DNA of 64,000 bases from Halogeometricum sp. S1BR25-6 (GTDB lineage Archaea; Halobacteriota; Halobacteria; Halobacteriales; Haloferacaceae), in contig NZ_JAMQOP010000004.1 in the NCBI RefSeq assembly GCF_031624495.1, positions 62,001-126,000 on the forward strand. The letters run 5' to 3'. Every line of letters starts with the position of its first letter. Positions within the stretch are counted from its first letter, which is position 1. The translations under genes were made by a program, and so were the position numbers. Shown here one piece after another: positions 7,285-15,738 of this stretch. The notes under the pieces were generated by a model that made no database searches, was not told the DNA's origin, and saw nothing but the letters and a program-made list of their open reading frames with translations.

Positions 7285-9381
7285 TTACCGGTCGGTTTCC
7301 ACCTGCCGGGTCATCGACCGCAGCCACGGCCGGGTGCCGCCGTTAGGAACGCTGAGTTCGCGCGACTCGACCGGCAGGTCGGGGTACCCGCCGACCTCCG
7401 TTTGACTGTCGACGAGGTAGCGCTCGCCCGCTTCGATGTTCTCCAGGATGCGCTCGTCGGTCGCCGTCCGGTCGGCCGGACGGGCGCCGACGTTCGCAAG
7501 GTTGTGGTTGAGCGTCTCCTCCGGCGGCATCGTCTCCAAGTCGTCGGGCCACAGCGGTCGTTCGTCGACCCGCGTTACGTCGTCGTCGACCATCGGCACG
7601 TCGCCGTCCGTGATATTGTCCTTGACGTACGCGACGGCGGTCTCGACGCCGTCCTCGGCGAAGACGTTCGCCTCGTCGGTGTTAGGTGCGAGGTAGGCGT
7701 TCCCGACGACGCTCGCCTCCGTGTCGGGGTCCATCCACGTTCCGTCCTCGAAGTCGTATATCACATTGTTGGCGACGACGCTCTCGGTTCCCTCCTTGAG
7801 TCGGGGGTGTCGGTCGGTGTTGAACGCCCAGACGTTCCCCAGCAGGGCGACGTTCTTCGCGTCGTTGCCTATCAGCGACCCGTAGCCGTGCTCGCCTTTC
7901 GGGTGAACGGAGTCGTTCAGCGCCTCCGCGATGAGGCAGTTCGAGACGGTCGTCTCCGACGTCTCGTACCCGACTGAGAGACACTCGTCGACGCTCCACG
8001 ACACGGAGACGTGGTCGATGACGTTGTTCTCCGTCCCGTCGGCAGTGTTGACCGCGTCGAGCGCCCAGTTTTCGTTATCCCCTTCGAACCCGGCGTCGCC
8101 GAGGCGCACGCGGACGTGGTGGAGGACGCAGTCGTCCGCCACGACGTTCACGCGGCCCTTGATGAGCGTGATTCCCGGCGACGGGGCGGTCTGTCCCGCG
8201 ATGTAGCACTTGTCGTACGCGACCGGGAGGTCGCGCACGCCGAGGTCGACGGTGCCGCTGGTCTCGAAGACGACCAGACGCTCGCCGTCGACGTTGACCG
8301 CCTTCTCCAGTTGGCGGCGCGTCGGTTCGGTAATCTTGATGACGGGCGTGTCGTCGTCGAGCCACGGCGCCGCGTCGGCGAATCCGTCGCCGGGGTCGAA
8401 GCGGGACGCGCTGTCCGGACCGGCGTGCGCGGGCGTCTTCGCGTTCGAGGGGTTCGGCGTGCTGAACACCTCGGTCGCCCCCCGCGCCGTGTCGCCGTCG
8501 CTCGTGTCCGTCACCGCCCGAACCTCGTAGTAGCGTCTCGCGGTCAGTCCTTCGACGTCGACGCCGAACGACCCGGGCGAGGTGAGCGTCGTCGACTCCG
8601 TGGTCTCCCAAGACTCGGTCGGCACCTTTCGGTACTCGAAGTGGCACTCGGCCGACTCCGCGCCCCCGAGGTCGGTCAGTTCGCCGTTGAACGTGGCCGA
8701 ACCGCCCCCCACGTCGGTTGCCTCGCCGGTCGAAACGAGGGGGACGCCCGTCGCAGTGTCGACGCCGCCCGCGACTGCCACGTCGCCGATATCCTGGCTC
8801 TTCTCCGGCGAGACGCCCGAGAGGTTCTGGAACGTCGCCGTCGCCAGCGTTCCCTTCAGATGGCTCGTCACTGCCAGTCCGACGTAGACGTCGTCGCTCA
8901 GGGTGATGTCTGACGCGTCGAGCGTTTTGATGGGCGTCCAGCTCTCGCCGTCCGTCGAGTGATAGGTCTTGACCGTGTCACCGCTTCGTTTGAGACGAAG
9001 CCAGTCGGCGGCCGTGCCGCCGCTGCTCTCCGTGTCGGCTCCGTCCTCGGGACGGTACTGCATCGAGGATTCGCCGTTGGGCCGTCGGCGGACCATCACG
9101 TTCTTCGAGTTGGGGTCGAGCGACTCGCGGACCATCGGTCCCGTTTTGGTCCAGCTTTCGATACTCTCGATTCCCGTGTTCTGGACGGCGACGTCGAAGT
9201 CGCCGCTCACCGCCGCGTAGTAGTAGTGGAACGCGTCGGCGGTCCCCCAGATGTCGTCGCCGCCCCCCTCCATCGTGATTACTGTCGCCGCCGCGGCGCT
9301 TCCGCCGACGAGACTTGCTGTCGTTACTCCGACACTTCCGGCTCCGAGTGCGCGCAGGAACGCGCGCCTGTTTGGCGTCAT
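7285..9381 (-). CDS. Tat-exported pectate lyase-like protein (PL1), multidomain
   Basis: A 698-residue exported enzyme. The N-terminus NRRAFLRALGAG followed by a hydrophobic stretch and AAAA is a twin-arginine signal. Residues about 40-200 form a beta-sandwich resembling DUF1349/concanavalin-like modules (WTKTGPMVRES, STDGESWTPI), about 215-325 look like a fibronectin type III domain, and about 330-698 are a parallel beta-helix pectate lyase domain (AGQTAPSPGITLI, HVSVSWSVDECLS, NTDRHPRLKEG). That last domain is closely similar to the whole protein at 39159-40391. It should cleave polygalacturonate outside the cell by beta-elimination, with the N-terminal modules binding substrate. The ATG at 9381 is favoured over 9405 because the AT-rich promoter at about 9413-9424 is too close to 9405. 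Confidence 0.86.
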   Translation of the reverse strand: MTPNRRAFLRALGAGSVGVTTASLVGGSAAAATVITMEGGGDDIWGTADAFHYYYAAVSGDFDVAVQNTGIESIESWTKTGPMVRESLDPNSKNVMVRRRPNGESSMQYRPEDGADTESSGGTAADWLRLKRSGDTVKTYHSTDGESWTPIKTLDASDITLSDDVYVGLAVTSHLKGTLATATFQNLSGVSPEKSQDIGDVAVAGGVDTATGVPLVSTGEATDVGGGSATFNGELTDLGGAESAECHFEYRKVPTESWETTESTTLTSPGSFGVDVEGLTARRYYEVRAVTDTSDGDTARGATEVFSTPNPSNAKTPAHAGPDSASRFDPGDGFADAAPWLDDDTPVIKITEPTRRQLEKAVNVDGERLVVFETSGTVDLGVRDLPVAYDKCYIAGQTAPSPGITLIKGRVNVVADDCVLHHVRVRLGDAGFEGDNENWALDAVNTADGTENNVIDHVSVSWSVDECLSVGYETSETTVSNCLIAEALNDSVHPKGEHGYGSLIGNDAKNVALLGNVWAFNTDRHPRLKEGTESVVANNVIYDFEDGTWMDPDTEASVVGNAYLAPNTDEANVFAEDGVETAVAYVKDNITDGDVPMVDDDVTRVDERPLWPDDLETMPPEETLNHNLANVGARPADRTATDERILENIEAGERYLVDSQTEVGGYPDLPVESRELSVPNGGTRPWLRSMTRQVETDR

Positions 9382-9521
9382 GGATGCGTCACTCCGTCGC
9401 AACACATTACCGAACTATTATTAAGGTTTACGCATACCGTCGCTTTCGCCCACATTCGGTCTCGACCGGACGTCCCCGGGACCGATGGATGGCACCCTTC
9501 GCCGACCGAAAGATTATTACA

Positions 9522-9540
9522 TCAGAGACGGAATCTCTGA
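9522..9540. promoter_or_regulatory. palindrome TCAGAGA-N5-TCTCTGA at the start of transcription
   Basis: A perfect seven-base inverted repeat with five-base spacer. It lies directly after the TATA-like AGATTATTAC at 9511-9520 and before the ATG at 9556, so it would cover the transcription start. That is a classic repressor-operator position for the dehydrogenase gene that follows. Confidence 0.5.
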
Positions 9541-9555
9541 GCAACGTATCCGCCC

Positions 9556-10704
9556 ATGCAAGAGATAGGCATCATCATGAACGGCGTGACCGGCCGGATG
9601 GGGACGAATCAGCACCTCATCCGCTCCATCCTGGCGTTGCGAGAGGAGGGTGGCGTAGAACTTCCCAGCGGCGAACGGGTCGTGCCCGACCCGCTTCTGG
9701 TCGGCCGGAACGAGCGGAAACTCCGCGAACTGAGCGAGGAACACGGCGTCGAACGGTGGGCCGCGGACCCGGACTTGGAGACGTGTCTCGACGGCGACGA
9801 CGAGATATACTTCGACTCGCAAATCACCCCTCGGCGCCCGGACGGTCTCCTGAAGGCGATGGAAGCCGGCAAGGACGTCTACTGCGAGAAACCCCTCGCG
9901 AGCGACTTGGACACCGCGCTCGAACTCGCGCGGGCGGCCGAGGAGCACGGCGTGAAACACGGCATCGTGCAGGACAAACTGTGGCTCCCGGGTCTGATGA
10001 AACTTCAGCGTCTCATCGACCAGGACTTCTTCGGCGACATCCTCTCTGTCCGCGTCGAGTTCGGGTACTGGGTGTTCCCGGGGCAAGTACAGACCGCACA
10101 GCGACCCTCGTGGAACTACCGCGCGGAGGACGGCGGCGGCATCGTCGACGACATGTTCTCTCACTGGAGCTACGTCCTCGAGAGCCTCTTCGGCGGCATC
10201 GAGACGGTCCGCTGCCTCCAGAAGACGCACATCGACGAACGCATCGACGAGTCCGGGGACGCCTACGAGGCGACGGCCGACGACGCCGCGTACGCCATCA
10301 TGGAGTTGGAGGACGACGTCGTCGCGCAACTCAACTCCTCGTGGACGGTGCGCGTCAACCGCGACGACCTCCTGGAGATACAGGTCGACGGGACGGAAGG
10401 CAGCGCCGTCGCCGGCCTCCGAGACTGCAAGACGCAGCACCGCTCGAACACGCCGAAACCCGAGTGGAACCCCGATACCCCGAAGGAGCACGACTTCTAC
10501 GACGACTGGACGGGCGTGCCGAACAACCAGGAGTTCGAGAACGCGTTCAAGGTCCAGTGGGAGAAGTTCATCCGCCACGTCGTCGCGGACGAACCGTTCG
10601 ACCGCGACTTCTCCGCCGGCGCGCGCGGCGTGCAGTTGACCGAGGCCGCGTACCGTTCCTCCGAAGAGGGTCGGCGCGTCGTCCTCGACGAGTTCGAGGG
10701 CTGA
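9556..10704 (+). CDS. Gfo/Idh/MocA-family oxidoreductase (2 of 5)
   Basis: A 382-residue NAD(P)-dependent dehydrogenase-like protein that starts IGIIMNGVTGRMGTNQHLIRSI, a variant N-terminal nucleotide site. The EKP motif is present in DVYCEKPLASDLDTALELA near residue 115, and GGGIVDDMFSHWSYVLE near 195 supplies the family Asp and His. The C-terminal part shows the beta-sheet domain with EIQVDGTEGSAV. It is transcribed rightward, divergent from the large pectate lyase at 7285, with a possible operator at 9522-9540. Probably acts on a sugar or sugar acid; substrate not determinable. Confidence 0.87.
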   Translation: MQEIGIIMNGVTGRMGTNQHLIRSILALREEGGVELPSGERVVPDPLLVGRNERKLRELSEEHGVERWAADPDLETCLDGDDEIYFDSQITPRRPDGLLKAMEAGKDVYCEKPLASDLDTALELARAAEEHGVKHGIVQDKLWLPGLMKLQRLIDQDFFGDILSVRVEFGYWVFPGQVQTAQRPSWNYRAEDGGGIVDDMFSHWSYVLESLFGGIETVRCLQKTHIDERIDESGDAYEATADDAAYAIMELEDDVVAQLNSSWTVRVNRDDLLEIQVDGTEGSAVAGLRDCKTQHRSNTPKPEWNPDTPKEHDFYDDWTGVPNNQEFENAFKVQWEKFIRHVVADEPFDRDFSAGARGVQLTEAAYRSSEEGRRVVLDEFEG

Positions 10705-10793
10705 ACTTCGGTTCACCACCGTTCGAAATATCCGAACGAACCGCCCCAAACGGTCGAAAGCGCGGCGGGTCCGGTGACTCGTCGTCGGCGAAA

Positions 10794-10802
10794 CATTTTA
10801 TG
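10794..10802 (+). promoter_or_regulatory. TATA promoter of the PPC-domain gene
   Basis: CATTTTATG is centred about 27 bases upstream of the ATG at 10825. It argues against the earlier in-frame ATG at 10774 as start. Confidence 0.55.
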
Positions 10803-10824
10803 TGCCCCCCGACGACGCCGAAAT

Positions 10825-11235
10825 ATGGACTACGTCGAAGAAGGTGACCGCGTCGTCGTGCGACTCGACCCGGGCGAACAGGTGCTCGACTCGCTGGCGA
10901 CGGTCCGCGAGGAACTCGACATCGAGAACGCCTTTCTGACCGGCATCGGCGCCGTCGATACGGTCACGCTCGGCCACTACGACGTGGACGAACAGGAGTA
11001 CGCCGAAGAGGAGTTCACCGGGCAGTTCGAGGTGACGAGTTTCCTCGGCAACGTCGGCCCGGACAAGATTCACACGCACATCCAAGTCGCCGACCGCGAC
11101 TTCGAGTCGTTCGGCGGCCACTGCTCGGGTGCGCGCGTCTCGGGGACGTTCGAGATGGTGCTTACGCGAGGCGAGATGCCGCTGACGCACCAGTTGGACG
11201 AGCGGACCGGTCTCGACGTGTTCGACCTCGACTGA
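10825..11235 (+). CDS. PPC/DUF296 domain protein
   Basis: A 136-residue single-domain protein of the PCC/DUF296 (plant and prokaryote conserved) family. Family landmarks are VREELDIENAFLTGIGAVDTVTLGHYD near the N-terminus and the metal-binding-like IHTHIQVADRDFESFGGH, followed by GTFEMVL. In plants the domain accompanies AT-hook DNA-binding regions. Bacterial and archaeal stand-alone versions are trimeric and of uncertain role, often suspected to bind DNA or a small ligand. It lies 121 bases after the dehydrogenase at 9556 with its own promoter, and 97 bases before the LarA-like gene. A regulatory or ligand-binding role in this sugar cluster is possible but not shown. Confidence 0.85.
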   Translation: MDYVEEGDRVVVRLDPGEQVLDSLATVREELDIENAFLTGIGAVDTVTLGHYDVDEQEYAEEEFTGQFEVTSFLGNVGPDKIHTHIQVADRDFESFGGHCSGARVSGTFEMVLTRGEMPLTHQLDERTGLDVFDLD

Positions 11236-11331
11236 CCGTCTCTGCGCGGTGCGGCCCGCGGACGATTCCGCTCGCGTCCGTCTCGTGCCCCTCCCGCAGT
11301 TTTTATGTCGAACTCGGCCGTCGCGCTTAGT

Positions 11332-12678
11332 ATGGACACAGACGGCGCGAACCCGAGCGAGTGGCTGTCGGTTCCGGAGGACGTCATCGTCGAGGCGTGC
11401 GGCGACCCGCCACTTCCCGAGATGGGAGTCATCGAACAGCAGTGGGAGACAGACCCGATTCCGTCCGACGAGGTCGCCGCGGCGGCCGCGGCCGCCGTCG
11501 AATCGCTCTCGTTCGCGGACGTCCTCGAGGGCGGCGAAGTCGCTCTCGGCGCCGGCAGTCGCGGCATCGCGAACCTCCCGGAAATCGTCGCTGGCGTCGT
11601 CGAGGCGGTCGCCGACGCCGGGTACGAGCCGTTCGTCTTCCCCGCGATGGGGAGCCACGGCGGCGCGACCGGCGAGGGACAGCGGGGGATGCTGAACGAA
11701 CTGGGCGTGACCGAAGAGCGAATCGGCTGCGAGATTCGCTCCAGCATGGACGTGGTGGAGGTCGGTCGCACACCGGACCGCGACGTGCCGGTCGTCGCCG
11801 ACGCCAACGCCGCCGACGCGGACGCCATTATTCCTATCAATCGGGTCAAACCCCACACGGACTTCGACGGCGAGGTGGAGAGCGGTCTCTCGAAGATGCT
11901 CGTCATCGGCATGGGCAAACAGCGCGGCGCGCAGATTGCCCACAAGTGGGCCGTCGACTGGTCGCTCCGGAACATGATTCCGGAGATAACCGAGCAACTC
12001 CTCGATTCGCTGCCCATCGTCGGCGGCGTCGCCGTCGTCGAGGACCAACACGACGACACCACGCTGATAGAGGGCGTCCCCCCGTCCGGCTTTCTCGACC
12101 GCGAGCGGGAACTGCTGGAACTCGCCTACGACCTCATGCCGAAACTGCCGTTCGACGAACTCGACGTCGTGGTGTTCGACCGGCAGGGCAAGGAGATAAG
12201 CGGGCAGGGGATGGACACGAACGTCATCGGACGGCGCCCCTTCGCCATCAACGAACCCGAACCGGAGAGCCCGGACATCAAGCGCATCTACACGCGCGGG
12301 CTGACCGAGAAGACGCACGGGAACGCCATGGGCGTCGGATCGGCGGACGTGATTCACGAGGACATCGCCGCGGAACTGGACGCGCAGACGACGCTCATCA
12401 ACGCGCTCACCGCCTCGACGATTCGGGGCGTGCGGCTCCCGCCGGTCGTCGCGACGGACCGCGCGGGTCTGGTGGCGTCGCTGTCGACCATCGGCGTCGT
12501 CGACCCCGAGACGGTCCGCGTGGTCCGCGCGGCCGACACGATGCACCTCCACCGGATGTACGCCTCGACGGCGCTCGTCGAGGCGGCGAAAGAGCGCGAG
12601 GACCTGCGCGTCGTCGAGGAGCCCTCGCCCGTCGAGTTCGACGAGGGGCAGTTCGCGGCGCCGTCGCTCCGCGAGTAA
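11332..12678 (+). CDS. LarA-like nickel-pincer cofactor-dependent isomerase
   Basis: A 448-residue protein of the lactate racemase (LarA) superfamily. Visible blocks are LGAGSRGIANLPEIV, FPAMGSHGGATGEGQRGML, ADAIIPINRVKPHTDFDGEVESGLSKMLVIGMGK and RGLTEKTHGNAMGVGSADV. The conserved His and Lys residues in these blocks correspond to positions that hold the nickel-pincer nucleotide and substrate in LarA. Family members racemise or epimerise 2-hydroxy acids, including sugar acids. In this cluster an aldonic or aldaric acid epimerase is an attractive guess. The start at 11332 is chosen because a TATA-like TTTTTATG lies about 28 bases upstream; an ATG at 11305 is part of that region. Activity would need LarB, LarC and LarE elsewhere in the genome. 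Confidence 0.72.
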   Translation: MDTDGANPSEWLSVPEDVIVEACGDPPLPEMGVIEQQWETDPIPSDEVAAAAAAAVESLSFADVLEGGEVALGAGSRGIANLPEIVAGVVEAVADAGYEPFVFPAMGSHGGATGEGQRGMLNELGVTEERIGCEIRSSMDVVEVGRTPDRDVPVVADANAADADAIIPINRVKPHTDFDGEVESGLSKMLVIGMGKQRGAQIAHKWAVDWSLRNMIPEITEQLLDSLPIVGGVAVVEDQHDDTTLIEGVPPSGFLDRERELLELAYDLMPKLPFDELDVVVFDRQGKEISGQGMDTNVIGRRPFAINEPEPESPDIKRIYTRGLTEKTHGNAMGVGSADVIHEDIAAELDAQTTLINALTASTIRGVRLPPVVATDRAGLVASLSTIGVVDPETVRVVRAADTMHLHRMYASTALVEAAKEREDLRVVEEPSPVEFDEGQFAAPSLRE

Positions 12679-12759
12679 CCTCCACCCCCGAACTCTCCGC
12701 CTCTCCCCCGACCGGTCCGGAGGCACCGCTAAGTACCCCGACGCGGAACGTCGACGCGC

Positions 12760-13779
12760 ATGGACGCAGACGGCATCCGGTTTCACAACGTGGAAGCGCT
12801 GGAACGAGTCGACTCCGACGGCGGTCGCCGGCTTCAACGGGTCCCCGAGTCGGTCCGAACGGAACTGAACGAGGGCGCGCAGACGCGGATGCGTCACCCG
12901 GCGGGCGCGGAACTCCGATTCGTCCCCGAGGGTCCGGTCGAAGTGACGCTCTCCTCGGACGTCCGGGACAGTCTCGTCCGCCCGTTCTGGGGAGACTTCC
13001 GGGCGGCGGTCGAGGAGGCTGTGATAGGGGAAGACCCGCAAACCGTGACCTTGTCTCCACCCGAGAAGCTCTCGACGCTCCGACCGTCGGTCGAGGACGA
13101 CCTCCGATTCGCGCCGCGGGTCTGCCGACTCGTCCTCCCCGGCGACCACCGCGGCGGTCACGTCCGGTTCCACGGCGTCGATGGCGACGTGCGACCGCCG
13201 ACGGCCGAGGAGGTGCCGAGTCGCCGATACCTCGCGTACGGGACGTCCATCACCGAGGGGGAGGCGCCGTCGGCCGAGATGCTCACGTACGTCAACCAGA
13301 CCGCGCGCCGCCTCGGCGCCGACGCGGTGAATCTCGGCTCCTGCGGGACGGCGTACTGCGACCCGGCGATGGCCGAGCACATCGCCGCCCGCGACGACTG
13401 GGACGTGGCGACGCTCTCGCTGTCGGTGAACATGGTCGGCCGGTTCTCCGTCGACGAGTTCCGAGAACGCGCCGCGTCGATGATAGATACCGTCGCCGGC
13501 GCGCACCCCGAGACGCCCGTCGCCTGCATCACGCTGTTCCCGCACGCGCGGGACTACCTCACCGGCGACGAGGAGGCGGCGCTGGCCGCAGAGTTCCGCG
13601 AGGCGCTTCGGGAGGCGGTCGCCGACTGCGGCCACGGAAACGTCCACCTCGTCGAGGGACCGGACCTGCTCCCGACGGCCGCGGGGATGACGACGGACCT
13701 CGTCCACCCCGGCGACGACGCGATGATTCGAATCGGCGAGGCGCTGGCAGGGAGACTCGAACCGCTCCTGGAGGGGTAG
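12760..13779 (+). CDS. SGNH/GDSL hydrolase family esterase
   Basis: A 339-residue protein with an N-terminal beta-sandwich-like region (about residues 1-150) and a C-terminal SGNH hydrolase domain. The nucleophile block is YLAYGTSITEG near residue 155, the Gly block NLGSCGTAYCDP near 190, the Asn block SLSVNMVG near 225, and the final VHPGDDAMIRIGEALA supplies Asp/His near 315. This two-domain layout resembles carbohydrate esterases that remove acetyl groups from polysaccharides. There is no signal peptide, so it probably acts on imported oligosaccharides. It lies 81 bases after the LarA-like gene and ends 4 bases from the convergent polygalacturonase gene. Confidence 0.78.
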   Translation: MDADGIRFHNVEALERVDSDGGRRLQRVPESVRTELNEGAQTRMRHPAGAELRFVPEGPVEVTLSSDVRDSLVRPFWGDFRAAVEEAVIGEDPQTVTLSPPEKLSTLRPSVEDDLRFAPRVCRLVLPGDHRGGHVRFHGVDGDVRPPTAEEVPSRRYLAYGTSITEGEAPSAEMLTYVNQTARRLGADAVNLGSCGTAYCDPAMAEHIAARDDWDVATLSLSVNMVGRFSVDEFRERAASMIDTVAGAHPETPVACITLFPHARDYLTGDEEAALAAEFREALREAVADCGHGNVHLVEGPDLLPTAAGMTTDLVHPGDDAMIRIGEALAGRLEPLLEG

Positions 13780-13783
13780 TCGC

Positions 13784-15349
13784 TTACCGTTCGGCGTCCG
13801 CCGCCGAGACGACGGCGTCGGCCATCGGTCCGTAGTTGCCGCCGAGGAGGACCGACGAGGCGTCGCCGTCGCGGAGGCGGACGAACGGGCCGCCGTCCGA
13901 CGGCGCCGTGCACCCGGCAACGCGGAGTCGGTCGACCCCGCCCGCCTCGACGACCGGTGCGGCGTCAGTTTCGTCTTCCTTCTCAGTCATCGCCTCGAAC
14001 CCCTCCAAGAGGACGGACGAACTCTCCTCGACGGTCAGCGGGGTCCCGTCGGGAACCGTCACGCGGACGTCTCGGAACGAGACGCTGCCGAGCGACTTGC
14101 AGAAGATACCGTGTCGCTGCTCGTACCCCGCCGCCATCGCCGGCGAGAGGTCCGTCGCGTCGAACGGTCGCGTGGCGTCGATGTCCACGTCGGTGAACGA
14201 GATTCCCTCGAACCGCTGTTCGGGGAGGCCGGCGAGGAAGGCGGCCGACTCGACTTCCTCGGCGGTGATGTGGTGGAAGTTCACGTTTCGGACGTTCGGC
14301 GTCGCCTCGTCCACCGGTTTCGGGTCGCTGTCGATGTCCGTCTGGTAGTAGCCGTTGAGGACGAACGGGCACGCGACGCGCCGCATCACGATGGTGTCGA
14401 ACCGGAGGTCCTCCACGGTCCCCCCGCGGCCGCGCTTCGATTTGATTCGGATACCCCTGTCGGTGTCGGTGAACGTGCAGTTCGTGACGGTGACGTGCCG
14501 CACGTCGCCGGCCGTCTCGCTCCCGACGACGACGCCGCCGTGCCCGTGTTCGACCGTGCAGTTGGTGACGACCACGTTCTCTGTCGGTCGACCCACCGCT
14601 CGGCCCTCCTCGTCCTTTCCGGACTTCAGACAGATGGCGTCGTCGCCGGCGTCGATGTGCGTGTCGCTGACGCGGACGAACCGCGAGGAGTCGATGTCGA
14701 TGCCGTCGCCGTTGGGCGCGTCCGGCGGGTTGCGAATCGACACGTCGTGTATCGTCACGTCCTCGGAGTAGACGACGTGCGTGTTCCAGAACGGGGAGTT
14801 TCGAAGCGTCACGCCCGAAACGGTGACGTTCTCGCATCCGTCTATCTGGAGGAGCGGCGGTCGAACGGTGAAAGTGCTCACCTCGTCCTGTCGGTGTCCG
14901 CTTCGAATCTCCGCCAGTCGCTCTTGGAGGCCCTCCGGGAACTCCGATTCCGGCGTCCCGACGAAGTCCCACCAGTAGGACCCGCCGCCGTCTATCACGC
15001 CCTCGCCCGTGACGGTCACGTTCGCGGCGTCCGCGACGTACAGGCAGGGGTGGAAGCCGTCCTGGTCCCACCCCTCCCAGCGGCTCTCTACCGTGGGGAA
15101 CTCGCGAAAGTCGCCGACGAACCGGAGTTCGGCGCCGTTCGCCACGCGCAGCGTTGTGTCGTCGCCGACGCGCAGGGGGGCGCTTCGGTACGTCCCGGGG
15201 GGGATATACACCTCACCCCCCTCGCCGGCGCAGTCGTCGAGCGCCGTCTGGATGGCCTCGGTGTCGAGCGAATCATCGTTCTCGATGCCGTACTCGCGCA
15301 CGTTCCGCTGATCGGGAGTCACGCTCGAAGCATCCCCGACGACCTTCAT
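13784..15349 (-). CDS. glycoside hydrolase family 28 polygalacturonase-like enzyme
   Basis: A 521-residue right-handed beta-helix enzyme. The start FPTVESRWEGWD and the family signature are clear: NGDGIDID at about 213-220 (catalytic Asp), DAGDDAICLKSG at 233-244 (two catalytic Asp), GHGG at 269-272 and RIKS at 301-304. It hydrolyses alpha-1,4-galacturonosyl bonds. The length, the YYQTDID segment and lack of a signal peptide resemble bacterial exo-polygalacturonases or rhamnogalacturonan-oligomer hydrolases that work in the cytoplasm. A promoter (ATTATAAACC on the minus strand, 15393-15402) lies about 50 bases upstream. It is convergent with the SGNH esterase. Confidence 0.9.
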   Translation of the reverse strand: MKVVGDASSVTPDQRNVREYGIENDDSLDTEAIQTALDDCAGEGGEVYIPPGTYRSAPLRVGDDTTLRVANGAELRFVGDFREFPTVESRWEGWDQDGFHPCLYVADAANVTVTGEGVIDGGGSYWWDFVGTPESEFPEGLQERLAEIRSGHRQDEVSTFTVRPPLLQIDGCENVTVSGVTLRNSPFWNTHVVYSEDVTIHDVSIRNPPDAPNGDGIDIDSSRFVRVSDTHIDAGDDAICLKSGKDEEGRAVGRPTENVVVTNCTVEHGHGGVVVGSETAGDVRHVTVTNCTFTDTDRGIRIKSKRGRGGTVEDLRFDTIVMRRVACPFVLNGYYQTDIDSDPKPVDEATPNVRNVNFHHITAEEVESAAFLAGLPEQRFEGISFTDVDIDATRPFDATDLSPAMAAGYEQRHGIFCKSLGSVSFRDVRVTVPDGTPLTVEESSSVLLEGFEAMTEKEDETDAAPVVEAGGVDRLRVAGCTAPSDGGPFVRLRDGDASSVLLGGNYGPMADAVVSAADAER

Positions 15350-15738
15350 AAACGTTCTGTCGAGACCGGAGCGCGGACGACCTCGATTCCGAATGGTTTA
15401 TAATGTCACGGGTCTTCGCTCCGATTGCGTCACAAGCCAGACGCATCAGCCATTCGACGACGAGACGCGCCGGACTTCGAAACGTGCCTCGCCCGCTCGC
15501 TTCCGAAGACGACGCGCCCCGTCACCGGTCGCTTTCGGCGACCGCTGGACGCCGCCGTCGCGCTGTCACTGCCACCGCCACCGCTCGCTGCCGGCGGCGT
15601 CCACTCGTGCCGCGACGCGGCTCGACCTGTTCTCGCCGTCCGGACCTACCGTTCGATACTTACGGTCAAGCCCGCCGAACGATGGCCTTCTATCCGGGAG
15701 TCGTCGAGACGGACCGCACCGTGCGGGCGACGCCGGCG
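15350..15738. other. intergenic region with the GH28 promoter
   Basis: Only the leftward promoter near 15393-15402 stands out. The remaining 330 bases are GC-rich, with no start/stop pattern or base composition that supports a gene on either strand. Confidence 0.5.

Noticed and set aside
10798-13920. Long leftward open frame of about 1040 codons
   Set aside because: It runs antisense through three well-supported genes (PPC, LarA-like, SGNH) and has the Arg/His-rich composition of a GC-rich shadow frame.
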